Notes: generated from the sequence alone by a model not told the origin. Positions 44,638-59,678 are shown, numbered from the stretch's first letter. The stretch: 64,000 nucleotides of DNA from Pseudomonas vanderleydeniana (GCF_014268755.2 NZ_CP077093.1:5010001-5074000); one strand, 5' to 3'. Numbers and translations: made by a program.

Positions 44638-47049
44638 TCAGTCGCGCATCGGTCCGGGTGCAATGACTTCGCGCGAACCGTTGGTATTCATGGCCGTCAC
44701 CACACCGGCCATTTCCATGGCCTCGATCATCCGGGCGGCCCGGTTGTACCCGATCTTCAGCTTGCGCTGGACCGCCGAAATCGAGGCCCGGCGGCTTTCC
44801 AGGACGAACTGTACCGCTTCGTCATAGAGGGCATCGGTCTCGGCATCGTCTTCGCCGCCACCGCCGCCGCCGCCCTCGAAGCCGCTGCCGGCCTCTTCGA
44901 CACCGTTGAGGATATCGTCGTTGTACTCCGGAGCCCCGCGCAACTTCCAGGCCTCGACCACCCGGTGGACTTCATCGTCGGAGACGAAGGCACCGTGGAC
45001 ACGGATCGGCAGGCTGGTACCCGGCGGCATGTAGAGCATGTCACCATGACCCAGCAGTTGCTCGGCACCACCTTGGTCGATGATGGTCCGCGAGTCGATC
45101 TTGCTGGACACCTGGAACGCCATGCGGGTCGGGATGTTGGCCTTGATCAGGCCGGTGATCACGTCGACCGACGGCCGCTGGGTCGCCAGGATCAGGTGGA
45201 TGCCGGCAGCCCGGGCCTTCTGGGCGATACGGGCGATCAGTTCCTCGACCTTCTTGCCGACGATCATCATCATGTCGGCGAATTCGTCGACCACCACCAC
45301 GATGGTCGGCAGCTTGGTCAGCAGCGGCGCTTCGTCGTGGATGCTTTCGCGGTTGTACAGCGGGTCCGGAACCGGCTCGCCCCGCTCCTGGGCTTCCTTG
45401 ATCTTGGCGTTGAAGCCCGACAGGTTGCGCACGCCCATCTTCGCCATCAGCTTGTAGCGCCGCTCCATCTCGGCGACGCTCCAGCGCAGGGCGTTGGCGG
45501 CATCCTTCATGTCGGTGACCACCGGGCACAGCAGGTGTGGAATACCTTCGTAGATCGACAGTTCGAGCATCTTCGGGTCGATCATGATCAGCTTGGCGTC
45601 GTCCGGCCCGGACTTGAACAGGATCGACAGGATCATCGCGTTGACCCCCACCGACTTACCGGAGCCGGTGGTACCGGCCACCAGCAGGTGCGGCATCTTC
45701 GCCAGGTCGGTGATCACCGGGCGACCGCCGATGTCGTGGCCCAGGGCCAGGGTGACCGGCGACTTGAAGTTATCGTACTCGGGGGTCGACAGCACTTCGG
45801 AGAAACGCACGATCTGCCGGTCTTCGTTGGGAATCTCGATACCGACGGTGGTCTTGCCGGGAATGACCTCCACCACGCGCACGCTGGTGACCGCCAGCGA
45901 ACGTGCCAGGTCCTTGGCCAGGTTGGCGATGCGGCTGACCTTGACGCCAGCTGCCGGCTGGATTTCGTAACGGGTGATGACCGGGCCTGGATGGATCGAA
46001 TCCACCGACACCTCGACCCCGAATTCCTTGAGCTTGATTTCCAGCAGGTGGCCGACAGCCGCCAGCGATTCAGGCGAGTGATTGAGCTGCTTCTTCTCGG
46101 CGGCATCGAGGATGGAGATCGGTGGCAAGGTGCCTTCGACCGCGCTATCGACGAACAGCGGCGCCTGCTTTTCCTTCTCCACACGCTTGCTTGGCTGTGG
46201 CGGCTTGACCGGCGCCGGCATGATCACCGGAGGAACCTGCTTCTCGCGCTCGGACATGTGCTTGCTCAGCGCCTGCTCACGCTCGATCAGGCGCTCCTTG
46301 GCCTTGGCTTGCTCGCGCTTGTCGGGAACGGCCGGGGCCACCACTTCATGGACGCGGTCGTCCACCTCGCGCAGTTGCGCCACCAGTTGCTTGCGCTCGG
46401 TACGGGCCGACCACCAGCGGTTCAGCGCGCCCTGGAACAGCTCGAACAGGTCGAGGGTGATCTTGCCGGTGACGTCCATCACCTTGAACCACGACAGGTC
46501 GGTAAATACCGTCAGGCCGAACAGGAACAGGGCGATGAACAACAGGGTGCTGCCCTGGATGTTCAGGGCATTGCGCGCCAGGTCACCGAGGCTTTCGCCC
46601 AGGGCACCACCGGCACCGGCGGGCAGGCCGGTCGGCGAATGGAAATGAATATGGGCCAGGGCCGCACCGGACAGCACCAGGAACACCAGGCCGATCAGCC
46701 GCCAGGAAAACAGCCAGCCGCTCCACTGCCAGGGTTCGTGACGCTGGCGAAAGATCTGGTAAGTCTTGATGGCCAGCAACAACGGAAATACATAGGCGAA
46801 GTAACCCAGCACCATGAACAGTATGTCGGCGCTGTAGGAGCCGGCCGGGCCGCCGAAGTTCTGCACATCGTCGATCTTGCTGTTATGACTCCAGCCCGGA
46901 TCATCCTTGCCATATGTCAGCAAGGCCATCATCAGGAACAGGCACAAGGCGCCGATGGCAATCAGCGCGCCTTCCTTGAGGCGATAGTGCAGTTGCTGGC
47001 GCCAGACTGGCACCACTGCTTTAGGCGGTGTTGCGGTGGATTTCTTCAA
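44638..47049 (-). CDS. ftsK: DNA translocase FtsK
   Basis: 803 residues from a TTG start. Four membrane segments (to about 190), a short linker, then the motor (alpha, beta: Walker [12 protein letters not shown], Walker [13 protein letters not shown]) and the C-terminal gamma winged helix that reads KOPS sites ([20 protein letters not shown]). It links chromosome dimer resolution to the septum. The TTG at 47049 is chosen because AGGAAAA lies upstream and homologues begin KKSTA; an ATG at 47121 would add 24 residues. The Gly-rich run near residue 745 is low complexity. Confidence 0.93.
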   Translation of the reverse strand: MKKSTATPPKAVVPVWRQQLHYRLKEGALIAIGALCLFLMMALLTYGKDDPGWSHNSKIDDVQNFGGPAGSYSADILFMVLGYFAYVFPLLLAIKTYQIFRQRHEPWQWSGWLFSWRLIGLVFLVLSGAALAHIHFHSPTGLPAGAGGALGESLGDLARNALNIQGSTLLFIALFLFGLTVFTDLSWFKVMDVTGKITLDLFELFQGALNRWWSARTERKQLVAQLREVDDRVHEVVAPAVPDKREQAKAKERLIEREQALSKHMSEREKQVPPVIMPAPVKPPQPSKRVEKEKQAPLFVDSAVEGTLPPISILDAAEKKQLNHSPESLAAVGHLLEIKLKEFGVEVSVDSIHPGPVITRYEIQPAAGVKVSRIANLAKDLARSLAVTSVRVVEVIPGKTTVGIEIPNEDRQIVRFSEVLSTPEYDNFKSPVTLALGHDIGGRPVITDLAKMPHLLVAGTTGSGKSVGVNAMILSILFKSGPDDAKLIMIDPKMLELSIYEGIPHLLCPVVTDMKDAANALRWSVAEMERRYKLMAKMGVRNLSGFNAKIKEAQERGEPVPDPLYNRESIHDEAPLLTKLPTIVVVVDEFADMMMIVGKKVEELIARIAQKARAAGIHLILATQRPSVDVITGLIKANIPTRMAFQVSSKIDSRTIIDQGGAEQLLGHGDMLYMPPGTSLPIRVHGAFVSDDEVHRVVEAWKLRGAPEYNDDILNGVEEAGSGFEGGGGGGGEDDAETDALYDEAVQFVLESRRASISAVQRKLKIGYNRAARMIEAMEMAGVVTAMNTNGSREVIAPGPMRD

Positions 47050-47337
47050 AACGCGTCTTTTCCTGCGCCCGAGGCGCGCCCAACTGTTGATTGACGACAA
47101 AATACTGCCCATTCGGGGCAAGTGAACAGTTATCCGGCGAAACCGTGGCTATTTTAAATATCAGCCGCTCTTTATCGGTATTGGCCAATCCGGAAACTAT
47201 CATCGTTACATGATGAACATTGTACGGGTTTGCGCGCCCGATGCCACGCCGTTGCCGCCAGGGTGTAGCATAGCCAACAGCGCTGTTCATGCGGTTCAAT
47301 TTGAGCATGCATTCTCTTTTGTGACAAAGGCTTATGA

Positions 47338-48297
<960 letters not shown>

Positions 48298-48318
48298 CAA
48301 TGAAAGCACCACGCCCTT

Positions 48319-48398
48319 TGTAGGAGCGTGGCTTGCCCGCGAAGCTTTTAGCATTCTTGAGTACGCCAAAAGCTTCGCGGGCAAGCCACGCTCCTACA
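48319..48398. repeat. REPIN-like inverted pair with 31 bp perfect arms
   Basis: TGTAGGAGCGTGGCTTGCCC... (48319-48349) is perfectly repeated in inverse at 48368-48398 around an 18-base loop. This is the common Pseudomonas REP pair; it lies between trxB and aat. Confidence 0.92.
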
Positions 48399-48455
48399 AG
48401 GGGCGCGGTGTCGGCAATAGCGCCCTCCCCTCTTCTCTTCAAGCCAAGAATTGCC

Positions 48456-49142
48456 ATGCTGACCTGGTTACAACGCGACAACCTGAACTTCCCGCCACTG
48501 GCCAAGGCCATGCGCGAACCCAACGGCCTGCTGGCCGCCGGCGGCGACCTGTCCGCCGATCGCCTGGTCCAGGCCTACCGGCACGGCTGCTTTCCGTGGT
48601 TCTCCGAGGGACAGCCGATCCTCTGGTGGTCGCCGGACCCACGCACCGTGCTGTTTCCCGACGAACTGCACGTATCCCGCAGCCTGGCCAAGCTGTTGCG
48701 CCAGCAGCGCTACCAGGTGACCTTCGATCGCGACTTCGCCGCAGTGATTCGCGCCTGCGCGGCGCCACGGGAATACGCCGACGGCACCTGGATCACTGAA
48801 GCGATGCAAAACGCCTACCTGCAACTGCACGAACGCGGCTTCGCCCATTCGGTCGAGGTCTGGGAGCAGGGCGAACTGGTTGGCGGCCTCTATGGCCTGG
48901 CGATGGGCCAGCTGTTTTTCGGCGAATCCATGTTCAGCCGCGCCGACAACGCCTCGAAAGTCGGCTTTGCCACCCTGGTCAACCATCTCAAGGCGGCGGG
49001 TTTCGTGCTGATCGACTGCCAGATGCCCACCCACCACCTGCATAGCCTAGGCGCCCGCGCCATTGCACGCAGTGAGTTCGCCCGTTATCTGCAGGAACAC
49101 CTCGACCAACCCAACAGCGCTTCGTGGCAAGTGTCGCTGTAG
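48456..49142 (+). CDS. aat: Leucyl/phenylalanyl-tRNA-protein transferase
   Basis: 228 residues with family motifs [38 protein letters not shown] and [15 protein letters not shown]. It adds Leu or Phe to proteins with N-terminal Lys/Arg, making N-degrons. The ATG at 48456 starts the family N-terminus. It is followed by bpt, and the degradation machinery clpS/clpA is encoded 1.5-4 kb away. Confidence 0.95.
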   Translation: MLTWLQRDNLNFPPLAKAMREPNGLLAAGGDLSADRLVQAYRHGCFPWFSEGQPILWWSPDPRTVLFPDELHVSRSLAKLLRQQRYQVTFDRDFAAVIRACAAPREYADGTWITEAMQNAYLQLHERGFAHSVEVWEQGELVGGLYGLAMGQLFFGESMFSRADNASKVGFATLVNHLKAAGFVLIDCQMPTHHLHSLGARAIARSEFARYLQEHLDQPNSASWQVSL

Positions 49143-49263
49143 AGCCGGCAAAACGGAAAATCACACGACAATCAAGTAACCTTCATACAGCGCCTAGGCG
49201 TGTTTTCCCAGGCTGGCTTACACTTGATTCAATGCAATTCAAAGCTTATCCCGAGGGTTGATC

Positions 49264-49971
49264 ATGACCGAGCTGGCGCGTTTGAAGTTTTATGCCACTC
49301 AACCCCATTCTTGCAGCTATCTGCCCGAGGAGCAGGCCACTACGCTGTTTCTCGACCCTAGCCAGCCCATGGACGTGCATGTCTACGCAGACCTGTCGGA
49401 AATGGGTTTTCGTCGTAGCGGCGACCACCTCTACCGGCCTCACTGCCAGAACTGCAACGCCTGCGTACCGGCGCGCATTCCTGCCGCACTGTTTCTGCCC
49501 AACCGCCAGCAGAAGCGCATCCTCAAGCGCAACATGGACTTGGAGGTGCGCGCCACCAAGCCGCAGTTCAGCGAGGAGTACTTCGACCTGTACCGGCGCT
49601 ACATCGAACAGCGCCATGCCGACGGCGACATGTACCCACCCAGCCGGGACCAGTTCTCGACCTTCCTGGTGCGCGACCTGCCCTTTTCCCGCTTCTACGA
49701 GTTTCGCCTGCAAGGCCGGCTGCTGGCCGTGGCGGTGACCGACCTGCTGCCCAACGGCCTGTCGGCGGTGTACACTTTCTACGAGCCGGAAGAAGAACGT
49801 CGCAGCCTGGGGCGCTACGCCATCCTCTGGCAGATCGGCGAAACCCTGCGCCTGGGCCTGGATGCGGTCTACCTCGGGTATTGGATCAAGAACTGCAAGA
49901 AGATGAACTACAAGACCCAGTACCGACCAATCGAACTGCTGATCAATCAGCGCTGGGTCACGCTCAACTGA
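49264..49971 (+). CDS. bpt: Leucyl-tRNA-aspartate/glutamate transferase (Bpt/Ate)
   Basis: 235 residues. The Cys-rich N-terminal motif [13 protein letters not shown] and the acyltransferase core [13 protein letters not shown] and [16 protein letters not shown] fit the R-transferase family, bacterial type, which transfers Leu to N-terminal Asp or Glu. The ATG at 49264 has GAGGG upstream; TTG two codons earlier is unlikely. Partner of aat in the N-degron pathway. Confidence 0.93.
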   Translation: MTELARLKFYATQPHSCSYLPEEQATTLFLDPSQPMDVHVYADLSEMGFRRSGDHLYRPHCQNCNACVPARIPAALFLPNRQQKRILKRNMDLEVRATKPQFSEEYFDLYRRYIEQRHADGDMYPPSRDQFSTFLVRDLPFSRFYEFRLQGRLLAVAVTDLLPNGLSAVYTFYEPEEERRSLGRYAILWQIGETLRLGLDAVYLGYWIKNCKKMNYKTQYRPIELLINQRWVTLN

Positions 49972-50151
49972 GTCCATCCCCGGCCAAAACTCCTTACATT
50001 CCAGTGACAAAGCGCACTGGAATCGATCAGTTATTTTCGCTCAAAGGCACTAACCACTTGGCGTGAAGGTGCTTTTTCGGGCACAATGCACGCCGCTTTT
50101 GCCTGGCGCAGTTGCACCGGGCCATTCACTGGACACCGAGGGCTTTACTGC

Positions 50152-50370
50152 ATGTCGAAAGAAGACAGCTTCGAAATGGAAGGCACTGTCGTCGACACCC
50201 TGCCAAACACCATGTTTCGCGTGGAATTGGAAAATGGGCACGTCGTAACCGCGCACATCTCCGGCAAGATGCGCAAGAACTACATTCGCATTCTTACCGG
50301 TGACAAAGTGCGCGTCGAGCTGACGCCCTACGACTTGAGCAAAGGGCGCATCACCTACCGCGCTCGCTAA
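50152..50370 (+). CDS. infA: Translation initiation factor IF-1
   Basis: 72 residues, a single S1-like OB fold ([36 protein letters not shown]). It binds the 30S A site during initiation. Start at 50152 is the universal [10 protein letters not shown] start. Followed by a strong terminator. Confidence 0.96.
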
Positions 50371-50385
50371 TCAGGTCGATACAAG

Positions 50386-50411
50386 ACGCCCGGCACTGCC
50401 GGGCGTTTTTG
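50386..50411 (+). terminator. Rho-independent terminator of infA
   Basis: ACGCCCGGC/GCCGGGCGT stem with a 3-base loop and a T-run. Confidence 0.92.
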
Positions 50412-50463
50412 TTTGCGCGGGTTGGGATAGTGACCAGCCTTTGAAGGCAATGTCGATGCCGCT

Positions 50464-50563
50464 GGCCTTTTCGCGGGCAAGCCCGGCCCCCACAGGAATG
50501 TGTCGTACGCGAGCGCGGGCACGACGATGAACCGTAGGAGCCGGGCTTGCCCGCGAAAAGGCC
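50464..50563. repeat. REPIN-like inverted pair with 24 bp perfect arms
   Basis: GGCCTTTTCGCGGGCAAGCC... at 50464-50487 is perfectly inverted at 50540-50563. It lies between the convergent infA and clpA genes, between their terminators. Confidence 0.9.
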
Positions 50564-50586
50564 GGCGCAAGCAACACCCAACACAA

Positions 50587-50614
50587 ACAAAAACGCCCGG
50601 CATCGCCGGGCGTT
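50587..50614 (-). terminator. Rho-independent terminator of clpA
   Basis: On the minus strand, an ACGCCCGGC/GCCGGGCGT hairpin followed by a T-run, about 20 bases after the clpA stop. Near-copy of the infA terminator. Confidence 0.88.
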
Positions 50615-50633
50615 TTTGCATCACAGCCTTACA

Positions 50634-52904
50634 TCAGGCCATTTCAGCCGTAGTCTCGAACTCGAACGTCAGCTCGCCATCCTTGATGTCGATGTGCACC
50701 ACACCACCATGCTCGGACAGTTCGCCAAACAGGATTTCCTCGGCCAACGGACGCTTGATCTTGTCCTGGATCAGGCGCGCCATAGGACGTGCACCCATCG
50801 CCGAATCGTAACCGCCTTCGGCCAGCCAGCTGCGGGCCGCGTCGGTGACTTCCAGCTGGACGCGCTTGTCTTCCAGTTGCGCCTGCAGCTCGGTGAGGAA
50901 CTTGTCCACCACGCTCTTGATCACCTCGTGGCTGAGGCGACCAAACTGGATGATGGTATCCAGGCGGTTGCGGAACTCCGGCGTGAAGCTCTTCTTGATC
51001 ACTTCCATGGCATCGGACGAGTGATCCTGGTGGGTGAAACCAATCGACGCCCGGGCTGCGGTTTCGGCACCGGCGTTGGTGGTCATGATCAGAATCACAT
51101 TGCGGAAGTCGGCCTTGCGCCCGTTGTTGTCGGTCAGGGTACCGTGGTCCATGACCTGCAGCAGCAGGTTGAAGACTTCCGGGTGAGCCTTCTCGATCTC
51201 ATCGAGCAACAGCACGCAGTGCGGCTGCTTGGTGATGGCTTCGGTCAACAGGCCACCCTGGTCGAAACCGACATAGCCCGGAGGCGCACCGATCAGGCGC
51301 GACACGGTATGCCGCTCCATGTACTCGGACATGTCGAAACGCACCAGCTCGATCCCCATGGCCTTGGCCAGTTGCCGTGCCGCCTCGGTTTTACCCACGC
51401 CGGTGGGACCGGCGAACAGGAACGAACCGACCGGCTTGTCCGGCGACTTCAGCCCGGCACGGGACAGCTTGATGGCCGTCGACAGCGAGTCGATGGCCGC
51501 ATCCTGGCCGAACACGGTGAGCTTGAGATCGCGCTCGAGGTTGCGTAGCAGCTCCTTGTCGGAACTGGTGACGTGCTTCGGCGGAATCCGTGCGATCTTC
51601 GCGACGATATCCTCGACCTGTGGCACATCGATGCGCTTCACACGCTTGTCTGCCGGCTGCAGACGCTGGTAGGCGCCCGCCTCGTCGATGACGTCGATGG
51701 CCTTGTCCGGCATATGCCGGTCATTGATGTAGCGCGAAGCCAGCTCGGCTGCCGCACGCAGCGCTTCCTCACTGTATTCGATATTGTGGTGCTGTTCGAA
51801 ACGCCCTTTCAGGCCGCGCAGGATACCGATGGTGTCCTCGACCGACGGTTCGGACACATCGACCTTCTGGAAGCGCCGAGCCAGCGCCCGGTCCTTCTCG
51901 AAGATACCGCGGAATTCCTGGAAGGTGGTCGAGCCGATGCAACGGATATCACCCGAGGACAGCAGCGGCTTGAGCAGGTTCGAGGCATCCATGACACCGC
52001 CAGAGGCAGCGCCGGCGCCGATGATGGTGTGGATCTCGTCGATGAACAGGATCGCCTGCGGGCGTTTTTTCAGCTCGCCAAGCAGCGCCTTGAAACGCTT
52101 CTCGAAATCACCGCGGTACTTGGTACCGGCCAGCAGCGCCCCCAGGTCGAGGGAGTAGACCACGCTGTTCGCCAGCAGGTCCGGCACCTGGTTGTCGACG
52201 ATGCGCTTGGCCAGGCCTTCGGCGATCGCGGTCTTGCCGACGCCCGCCTCGCCGACCAGCAGCGGGTTGTTCTTGCGCCGACGGGCGAGGATCTGCGCCA
52301 CGCGCTCGACCTCATGCTCGCGACCGACCAGCGGATCGATGCGCCCCTGGCGCGCCAGCTCGTTGAGGTTGCTGGCATACGCGTCCAGCGGGTTGCCAGA
52401 AGATGAAGACTCACCACCCTCTTCGTCCTGCATATCCTGCTCGCTCTCGGAGTGATCGCCATGCCCCGGCACCTTGGAGATGCCATGGGCGATGTAGTTG
52501 ACGACATCGATACGCGCAACGCTTTGCTGCTTGAGCAGGAACACGGCCTGGCTTTCCTGCTCGCTGAAGATCGCGACGAGCACGTTGGCACCCGTCACCT
52601 CACGCTTACCGGAGCTCTGTACATGGAACACGGCACGCTGCAGGACACGCTGGAAGCCCAGGGTCGGCTGGGTCTCGCGATCTTCGTCATGAACGGGAAT
52701 CAACGGCGTGGTGGAGTCGATGAACTCCTGCAGGTCGTGCTTGAGTTTGTCGAGGTTCGCACCACAGGCCCGTAGGACGGTAGCTGCAGCCTCGTTATCC
52801 AAAAGGGCCAGCAAAAGGTGCTCGACCGTCATGAACTCATGACGCTTCGAACGGGCCTCCTTGAAGGCAAGATTGAGGGTGACTTCGAGCTCGCGGTTTA
52901 ACAT
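50634..52904 (-). CDS. clpA: ATP-dependent Clp protease ATP-binding subunit ClpA
   Basis: 756 residues. N-domain (1-145) that docks ClpS, then two AAA+ modules: Walker A VGEAGVGKTAIAEGLA with Walker B ILFIDEIHTIIG, and GPTGVGKTEAARQLA with VLLLDEIEKAHP. It unfolds substrates for ClpP. clpS is encoded 28 bp upstream on the same strand, so they are co-transcribed. Confidence 0.96.
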   Translation of the reverse strand: MLNRELEVTLNLAFKEARSKRHEFMTVEHLLLALLDNEAAATVLRACGANLDKLKHDLQEFIDSTTPLIPVHDEDRETQPTLGFQRVLQRAVFHVQSSGKREVTGANVLVAIFSEQESQAVFLLKQQSVARIDVVNYIAHGISKVPGHGDHSESEQDMQDEEGGESSSSGNPLDAYASNLNELARQGRIDPLVGREHEVERVAQILARRRKNNPLLVGEAGVGKTAIAEGLAKRIVDNQVPDLLANSVVYSLDLGALLAGTKYRGDFEKRFKALLGELKKRPQAILFIDEIHTIIGAGAASGGVMDASNLLKPLLSSGDIRCIGSTTFQEFRGIFEKDRALARRFQKVDVSEPSVEDTIGILRGLKGRFEQHHNIEYSEEALRAAAELASRYINDRHMPDKAIDVIDEAGAYQRLQPADKRVKRIDVPQVEDIVAKIARIPPKHVTSSDKELLRNLERDLKLTVFGQDAAIDSLSTAIKLSRAGLKSPDKPVGSFLFAGPTGVGKTEAARQLAKAMGIELVRFDMSEYMERHTVSRLIGAPPGYVGFDQGGLLTEAITKQPHCVLLLDEIEKAHPEVFNLLLQVMDHGTLTDNNGRKADFRNVILIMTTNAGAETAARASIGFTHQDHSSDAMEVIKKSFTPEFRNRLDTIIQFGRLSHEVIKSVVDKFLTELQAQLEDKRVQLEVTDAARSWLAEGGYDSAMGARPMARLIQDKIKRPLAEEILFGELSEHGGVVHIDIKDGELTFEFETTAEMA

Positions 52905-52932
52905 AGTTCACCTCATACCCAACTGGTCGGCG

Positions 52933-53292
52933 TTAACCGTCCTTCTCGATTTCACAGAGTAGCGGATGCTGGCTTTCCCTGGCGTACTGGTTGACCTGCA
53001 TGGCCTTTGTCTCGGCGATGTCGCGGGTAAACACTCCACATACTGCCCGTCCTTCCGTGTGAACCGCCAGCATGACCTTGGTGGCCAGCTCGCGATTCAA
53101 GTTAAAAAACACCTCGAGCACTTCGACGACGAAATCCATCGGTGTGTAGTCATCATTGAACAACACCACCTTGTACATCGGTGGCGCCTGCAACGCAGGT
53201 TTCGCCTCCTGCATGGCAACGCCCGAGCCGTCGTCGTGAAAATCCGGGCGATCCTGATTGAATGTTAGTCGAATCTGGCTGATTGCATGCAT
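52933..53292 (-). CDS. clpS: ClpA adaptor protein ClpS
   Basis: 119 residues. Core motifs [18 protein letters not shown] and [18 protein letters not shown] define ClpS, which hands N-degron substrates to ClpA. Divergent from cspD across 226 bp. Confidence 0.95.
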   Translation of the reverse strand: MHAISQIRLTFNQDRPDFHDDGSGVAMQEAKPALQAPPMYKVVLFNDDYTPMDFVVEVLEVFFNLNRELATKVMLAVHTEGRAVCGVFTRDIAETKAMQVNQYARESQHPLLCEIEKDG

Positions 53293-53518
53293 GGAAAGAA
53301 AGGTTCGTCAGTTGAGCAAATACAGTGATGGGGACAATCCAGCCCATTTCAAGACTGACCGAATGGTCACCTTGACTATCGGCAAATCGGTGTTACAACC
53401 AATAGAGACCAGATTGGGTAATAAAGGTCCATATCGTCAACCATTTTTCTGGTTCACGCAGTGTAGGATGAACTGGATGATACTCCAGTGATGGGGTCGT
53501 TTGCAGAGGGATATGAGC

Positions 53519-53788
53519 ATGCCGAGCGGTAAGGTCAAGTGGTTCAACAACGCCAAGGGCTATGGTTTCGTCCTGGAAGAAGGCAAGGATGAAGACTTGT
53601 TTGCCCACTATTCAGCCATCCAGATGGAAGGCTACAAAACCCTCAAGGCTGGCCAAGCCGTAAGCTTTGAGATCATCCAGGGCCCTAAAGGTCTGCATGC
53701 GGTCAACATACAGAGCGCTGCCGTAGTGACCCCTACCGATGACAAAGCAATGGTTTCCAAGAGCAAGGCGAACAACGTCAGCGCCTGA
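53519..53788 (+). CDS. cspD: Cold-shock domain protein CspD
   Basis: 89 residues: a cold-shock domain (SGKVKWFNNAKGYGFV with RNP1, DLFAHYSAI with RNP2) plus a short Ser/Lys tail. CspD-type proteins inhibit replication in stationary phase. The ATG at 53519 has AGAGGG at proper spacing; ATG at 53513 is too close to it. Confidence 0.92.
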   Translation: MPSGKVKWFNNAKGYGFVLEEGKDEDLFAHYSAIQMEGYKTLKAGQAVSFEIIQGPKGLHAVNIQSAAVVTPTDDKAMVSKSKANNVSA

Positions 53789-53814
53789 AGCGACTCGCAG
53801 AAACATCCAGCTAT

Positions 53815-53852
53815 AAAAAAGCCCGATTCAGCGATTTGAACCGGGCTTTTTT
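53815..53852. terminator. Bidirectional terminator between cspD and icd
   Basis: AAAAAAGCCCG/CGGGCTTTTTT stem with a 16-base loop, A-run on one side and T-run on the other, between convergent genes. Confidence 0.85.
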
Positions 53853-53866
53853 ATTGCCAAACCGTC

Positions 53867-55123
53867 TTACATGTGTGCGATCAGCGCATCACCGAAACCG
53901 GACGACGAAACCAGCTTGGCCCCTTCCATCAGGCGCTCGAAGTCATAGGTCACGGTCTTGGCGCCGATGGCACCGTTGGTCCCCTTGATGATCAGGTCGG
54001 CCGCCTCGGTCCAGCCCAGGTGACGCAGCATCATTTCCGCGGAGAGGATCAGCGAACCCGGGTTGACCTGGTCCTTGCCAGCATACTTGGGCGCGGTACC
54101 GTGGGTTGCCTCGAACATGGCGACGGTGTCGGAGAGGTTGGCACCGGGCGCGATACCAATGCCGCCCACCTCGGCCGCCAGGGCATCGGACAGGTAGTCG
54201 CCGTTGAGGTTGAGGGTCGCGATCACGTCATACTCGGCCGGACGCAGCAGGATCTGCTGGAGCATGGCGTCGGCGATGGCGTCCTTGACCACGACATTGC
54301 GGCCAGTCTTGGGGTTCTTGAACTGCATCCAGGGGCCACCATCGAGCAGGGTCGCACCGAACTCCTCGGCCGCCACCTCGTAGGCCCACTCCTTGAAGGC
54401 ACCCTCGGTGAATTTCATGATGTTGCCCTTGTGGACGATGGTCAGCGACTTGCGATCGTTGTCGACCACGTACTGCAGGGCCTTGCGCGCCAGGCGCTTG
54501 GTGCCTTCCTTCGACACCGGCTTGACGCCGATACCGCAGTCCTGGTCGAAACGGATCTTGGTCACGCCCATTTCTTCCTTGAGGAACTTGATGACCTTGT
54601 TCGCCTCGGGCGAGCCAGCCTTCCACTCGATCCCGGCATAGATATCCTCGGAGTTCTCGCGGAAGATCGTCATGTCCACGTCCCCCGGCTTCTTCACCGG
54701 GCTCGGCACGCCTTCGAACCAGCGCACCGGACGCAGGCAGACATACAGGTCGAGCTGCTGGCGCAGGGCGACGTTGAGGGAACGGATACCACCACCGACC
54801 GGCGTGGTCAGCGGGCCCTTGATGGAAACCACGTAGTCCTTGACCGCGTCCAGGGTTTCCTGCGGCAGCCAGGTGTCCTGGTCATAGACCTGGGTGGCCT
54901 TCTCGCCGGCATAGACTTCCATCCATGAGATCTTGCGCTTGCCGCCGTAAGCCTTTTCGACAGCAGCGTCGACGACCTTGATCATCACCGGGCTGATATC
55001 GACGCCAATACCGTCACCTTCGATGAAAGGGATGATCGGGTGATCAGGAACATTGAGAGAGTGGTCTGCGTTGACGGTGATTTTGTCACCGACGGCTGGA
55101 ACCTGAATCTTCTTGTATCCCAT
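53867..55123 (-). CDS. icd: Isocitrate dehydrogenase (NADP+), dimeric type
   Basis: 418 residues, close to E. coli Icd. Phosphorylatable Ser in [14 protein letters not shown], catalytic segments [16 protein letters not shown] and [17 protein letters not shown]. It oxidises isocitrate to 2-oxoglutarate in the TCA cycle. The start at 55123 (MGYKKIQV) is the family start. Divergent from the unrelated monomeric idh. Confidence 0.95.
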   Translation of the reverse strand: MGYKKIQVPAVGDKITVNADHSLNVPDHPIIPFIEGDGIGVDISPVMIKVVDAAVEKAYGGKRKISWMEVYAGEKATQVYDQDTWLPQETLDAVKDYVVSIKGPLTTPVGGGIRSLNVALRQQLDLYVCLRPVRWFEGVPSPVKKPGDVDMTIFRENSEDIYAGIEWKAGSPEANKVIKFLKEEMGVTKIRFDQDCGIGVKPVSKEGTKRLARKALQYVVDNDRKSLTIVHKGNIMKFTEGAFKEWAYEVAAEEFGATLLDGGPWMQFKNPKTGRNVVVKDAIADAMLQQILLRPAEYDVIATLNLNGDYLSDALAAEVGGIGIAPGANLSDTVAMFEATHGTAPKYAGKDQVNPGSLILSAEMMLRHLGWTEAADLIIKGTNGAIGAKTVTYDFERLMEGAKLVSSSGFGDALIAHM

Positions 55124-57853
<2,730 letters not shown>

Positions 57854-57871
57854 GCTCTGCGGTAACACCAC

Positions 57872-57899
57872 AAGCCCCGGCCCCGCGCCGGGGTTTGTG
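57872..57899 (+). terminator. Rho-independent terminator of idh
   Basis: CCCCGGC/GCCGGGG stem with a short loop followed by TTTGTGTTT. Confidence 0.8.
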
Positions 57900-57909
57900 T
57901 TTACCGCCC

Positions 57910-57998
57910 TGTAGGAGCGTGGCTTGTCGGGGCGCCGAACCGCCGCGAAGGCGGCCTCAAGGCCGCTAAAAGCTTCGCGGGCAAGCCACGCTCCTACA
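57910..57998. repeat. REP inverted pair, partly degraded
   Basis: TGTAGGAGCGTGGCTTG (57910-57926) is inverted at 57982-57998; the inner parts of the arms differ. It lies between idh and the nudix gene. Confidence 0.88.
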
Positions 57999-58044
57999 AG
58001 GGGCCGCGCAGCCTTTAATAGATAGGCGAGGAGGAACCGATCTT

Positions 58045-58491
58045 ATGGAATGGCAACCGCACATCACCGTCGCCACGGTCATCGAGGACCAGGGCCGCTT
58101 CCTGTTCGTCGAGGAGCTGCAGGACGGCCAGGCCGTATTCAACCAGCCGGCCGGCCACCTCGACCCGAACGAAAGCCTGAGCGACGCAGCACTGCGCGAA
58201 ACCCTCGAGGAAACTGGGTGGGACGTGGAATTGACCGGCGTCATCGGTATCTACCTGTACACCGCCCCAAGCAACGGCGTGACCTACCAGCGCGTGTGCT
58301 TCGCCGGCAAACCGCTGCGCCAGCGACCCGACTATCAGTTGGACCATGGCATCATCGGCCCGCGCTGGCTCACTCGCGACCAATTGCTGGCCCTGCGCCC
58401 GCAGTGGCGCAGCGAGCTGATCATCCGCTGTGTCGACGATTATCTCGCCGGCCCATTGCACAGCCTCGAACTGATCCGCCCTTCCCTTTAG
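58045..58491 (+). CDS. Nudix hydrolase (NudJ-like)
   Basis: 148 residues with a nudix box in GHLDPNESLSDAALRETLEE followed by TGW. NudJ-like enzymes hydrolyse nucleoside di-/triphosphates or thiamin pyrophosphates. Ends 60 bp before mnmA, with which it may be co-transcribed, as in other pseudomonads. Confidence 0.9.
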   Translation: MEWQPHITVATVIEDQGRFLFVEELQDGQAVFNQPAGHLDPNESLSDAALRETLEETGWDVELTGVIGIYLYTAPSNGVTYQRVCFAGKPLRQRPDYQLDHGIIGPRWLTRDQLLALRPQWRSELIIRCVDDYLAGPLHSLELIRPSL

Positions 58492-58551
58492 CCTTGAAGG
58501 CCAGGGCCTGTTAGAATCGCGTCCTTTTTCGAAGACACTCATTGAATCCCT

Positions 58552-59678
58552 ATGCGTGATCCAGCTGCCACCGCCCCAGAAAACCTGCGCGTCATCGTCG
58601 GCATGTCCGGCGGCGTGGACTCTTCCGTTTCCGCCGTACTGCTCATGGAGCAGGGTTACCAGGTGGAAGGCCTGTTCATGAAGAACTGGGAGGAAGACGA
58701 CGGTACGGAGTACTGCACCGCCATGGACGACCTGGCGGACGCCCAGGCCGTGTGCGACAAGATCGGCATCAAGCTGCACACTGCCAACTTCGCCGCCGAG
58801 TACTGGGACAACGTGTTCGAGCACTTCCTGGCCGAGTACAAGGCCGGCCGCACGCCGAACCCGGACATCCTCTGCAACCGCGAAATCAAGTTCAAGGCGT
58901 TCCTCGACTACGCCCTGAGCCTGGGTGCCGACCTGATCGCCACCGGCCACTACGTACGCCGGCGCGATATCGACGGCCGCACCGAACTGCTCAAGGGCCT
59001 GGACCCGAACAAGGACCAGAGCTACTTCCTGCACGCCGTCGGCGGCGAGCAGATCGCCAAGACCCTGTTCCCGGTCGGCGAACTGGAAAAACCGCAAGTC
59101 CGCGCCATCGCCGAGAAACACGGCCTGGCCACCGCAAAGAAAAAGGACTCCACCGGTATCTGCTTCATCGGCGAACGACGCTTCAGCGACTTCCTCAAGC
59201 AGTACCTGCCGGCTCAGCCCGGCGAGATCAAGACCCCCTCCGGCGAAGTGATCGGTCGCCACCACGGCCTGATGTACCACACCATCGGCCAGCGCCAGGG
59301 CCTGGGTATCGGCGGCCTGAAGGACGCCGGTGACGAGCCTTGGTACGTGCTGCGCAAGGACCTGGAACACAACGAGTTGATCGTCGGCCAGGGCAACGAA
59401 CATCCCTGGCTGTTCTCCGGCGCCCTGCTGGCTTCGGAAATCTACTGGGTCAACCCGATCGACCTGGGCAGCCCGCGCCGTCTGACGGCGAAAGTCCGCT
59501 ACCGCCAGGGCGACCAGCAGTGCACCCTGGAAAAAACCGCCGACGGCTACCGCGCCGTGTTCGACGAGCCCCAGCGCGCCGTCACCCCCGGCCAGTCCGT
59601 GGTGTTCTACGATGGCGAGGTCTGCCTGGGCGGCGGCGTCATCGAAGTCGCCGAACCAGCCGCCGGCGGAGCACGCCC

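Noticed and set aside
44617..47094. 825-codon open frame antisense to ftsK
   Set aside because: High-GC codon structure of ftsK keeps the opposite strand open; the product is His/Gln/Arg-rich without domains, while ftsK is certain.
50645..51548. Long plus-strand open frame over clpA
   Set aside because: Shadow of clpA with no domain and no ribosome site.
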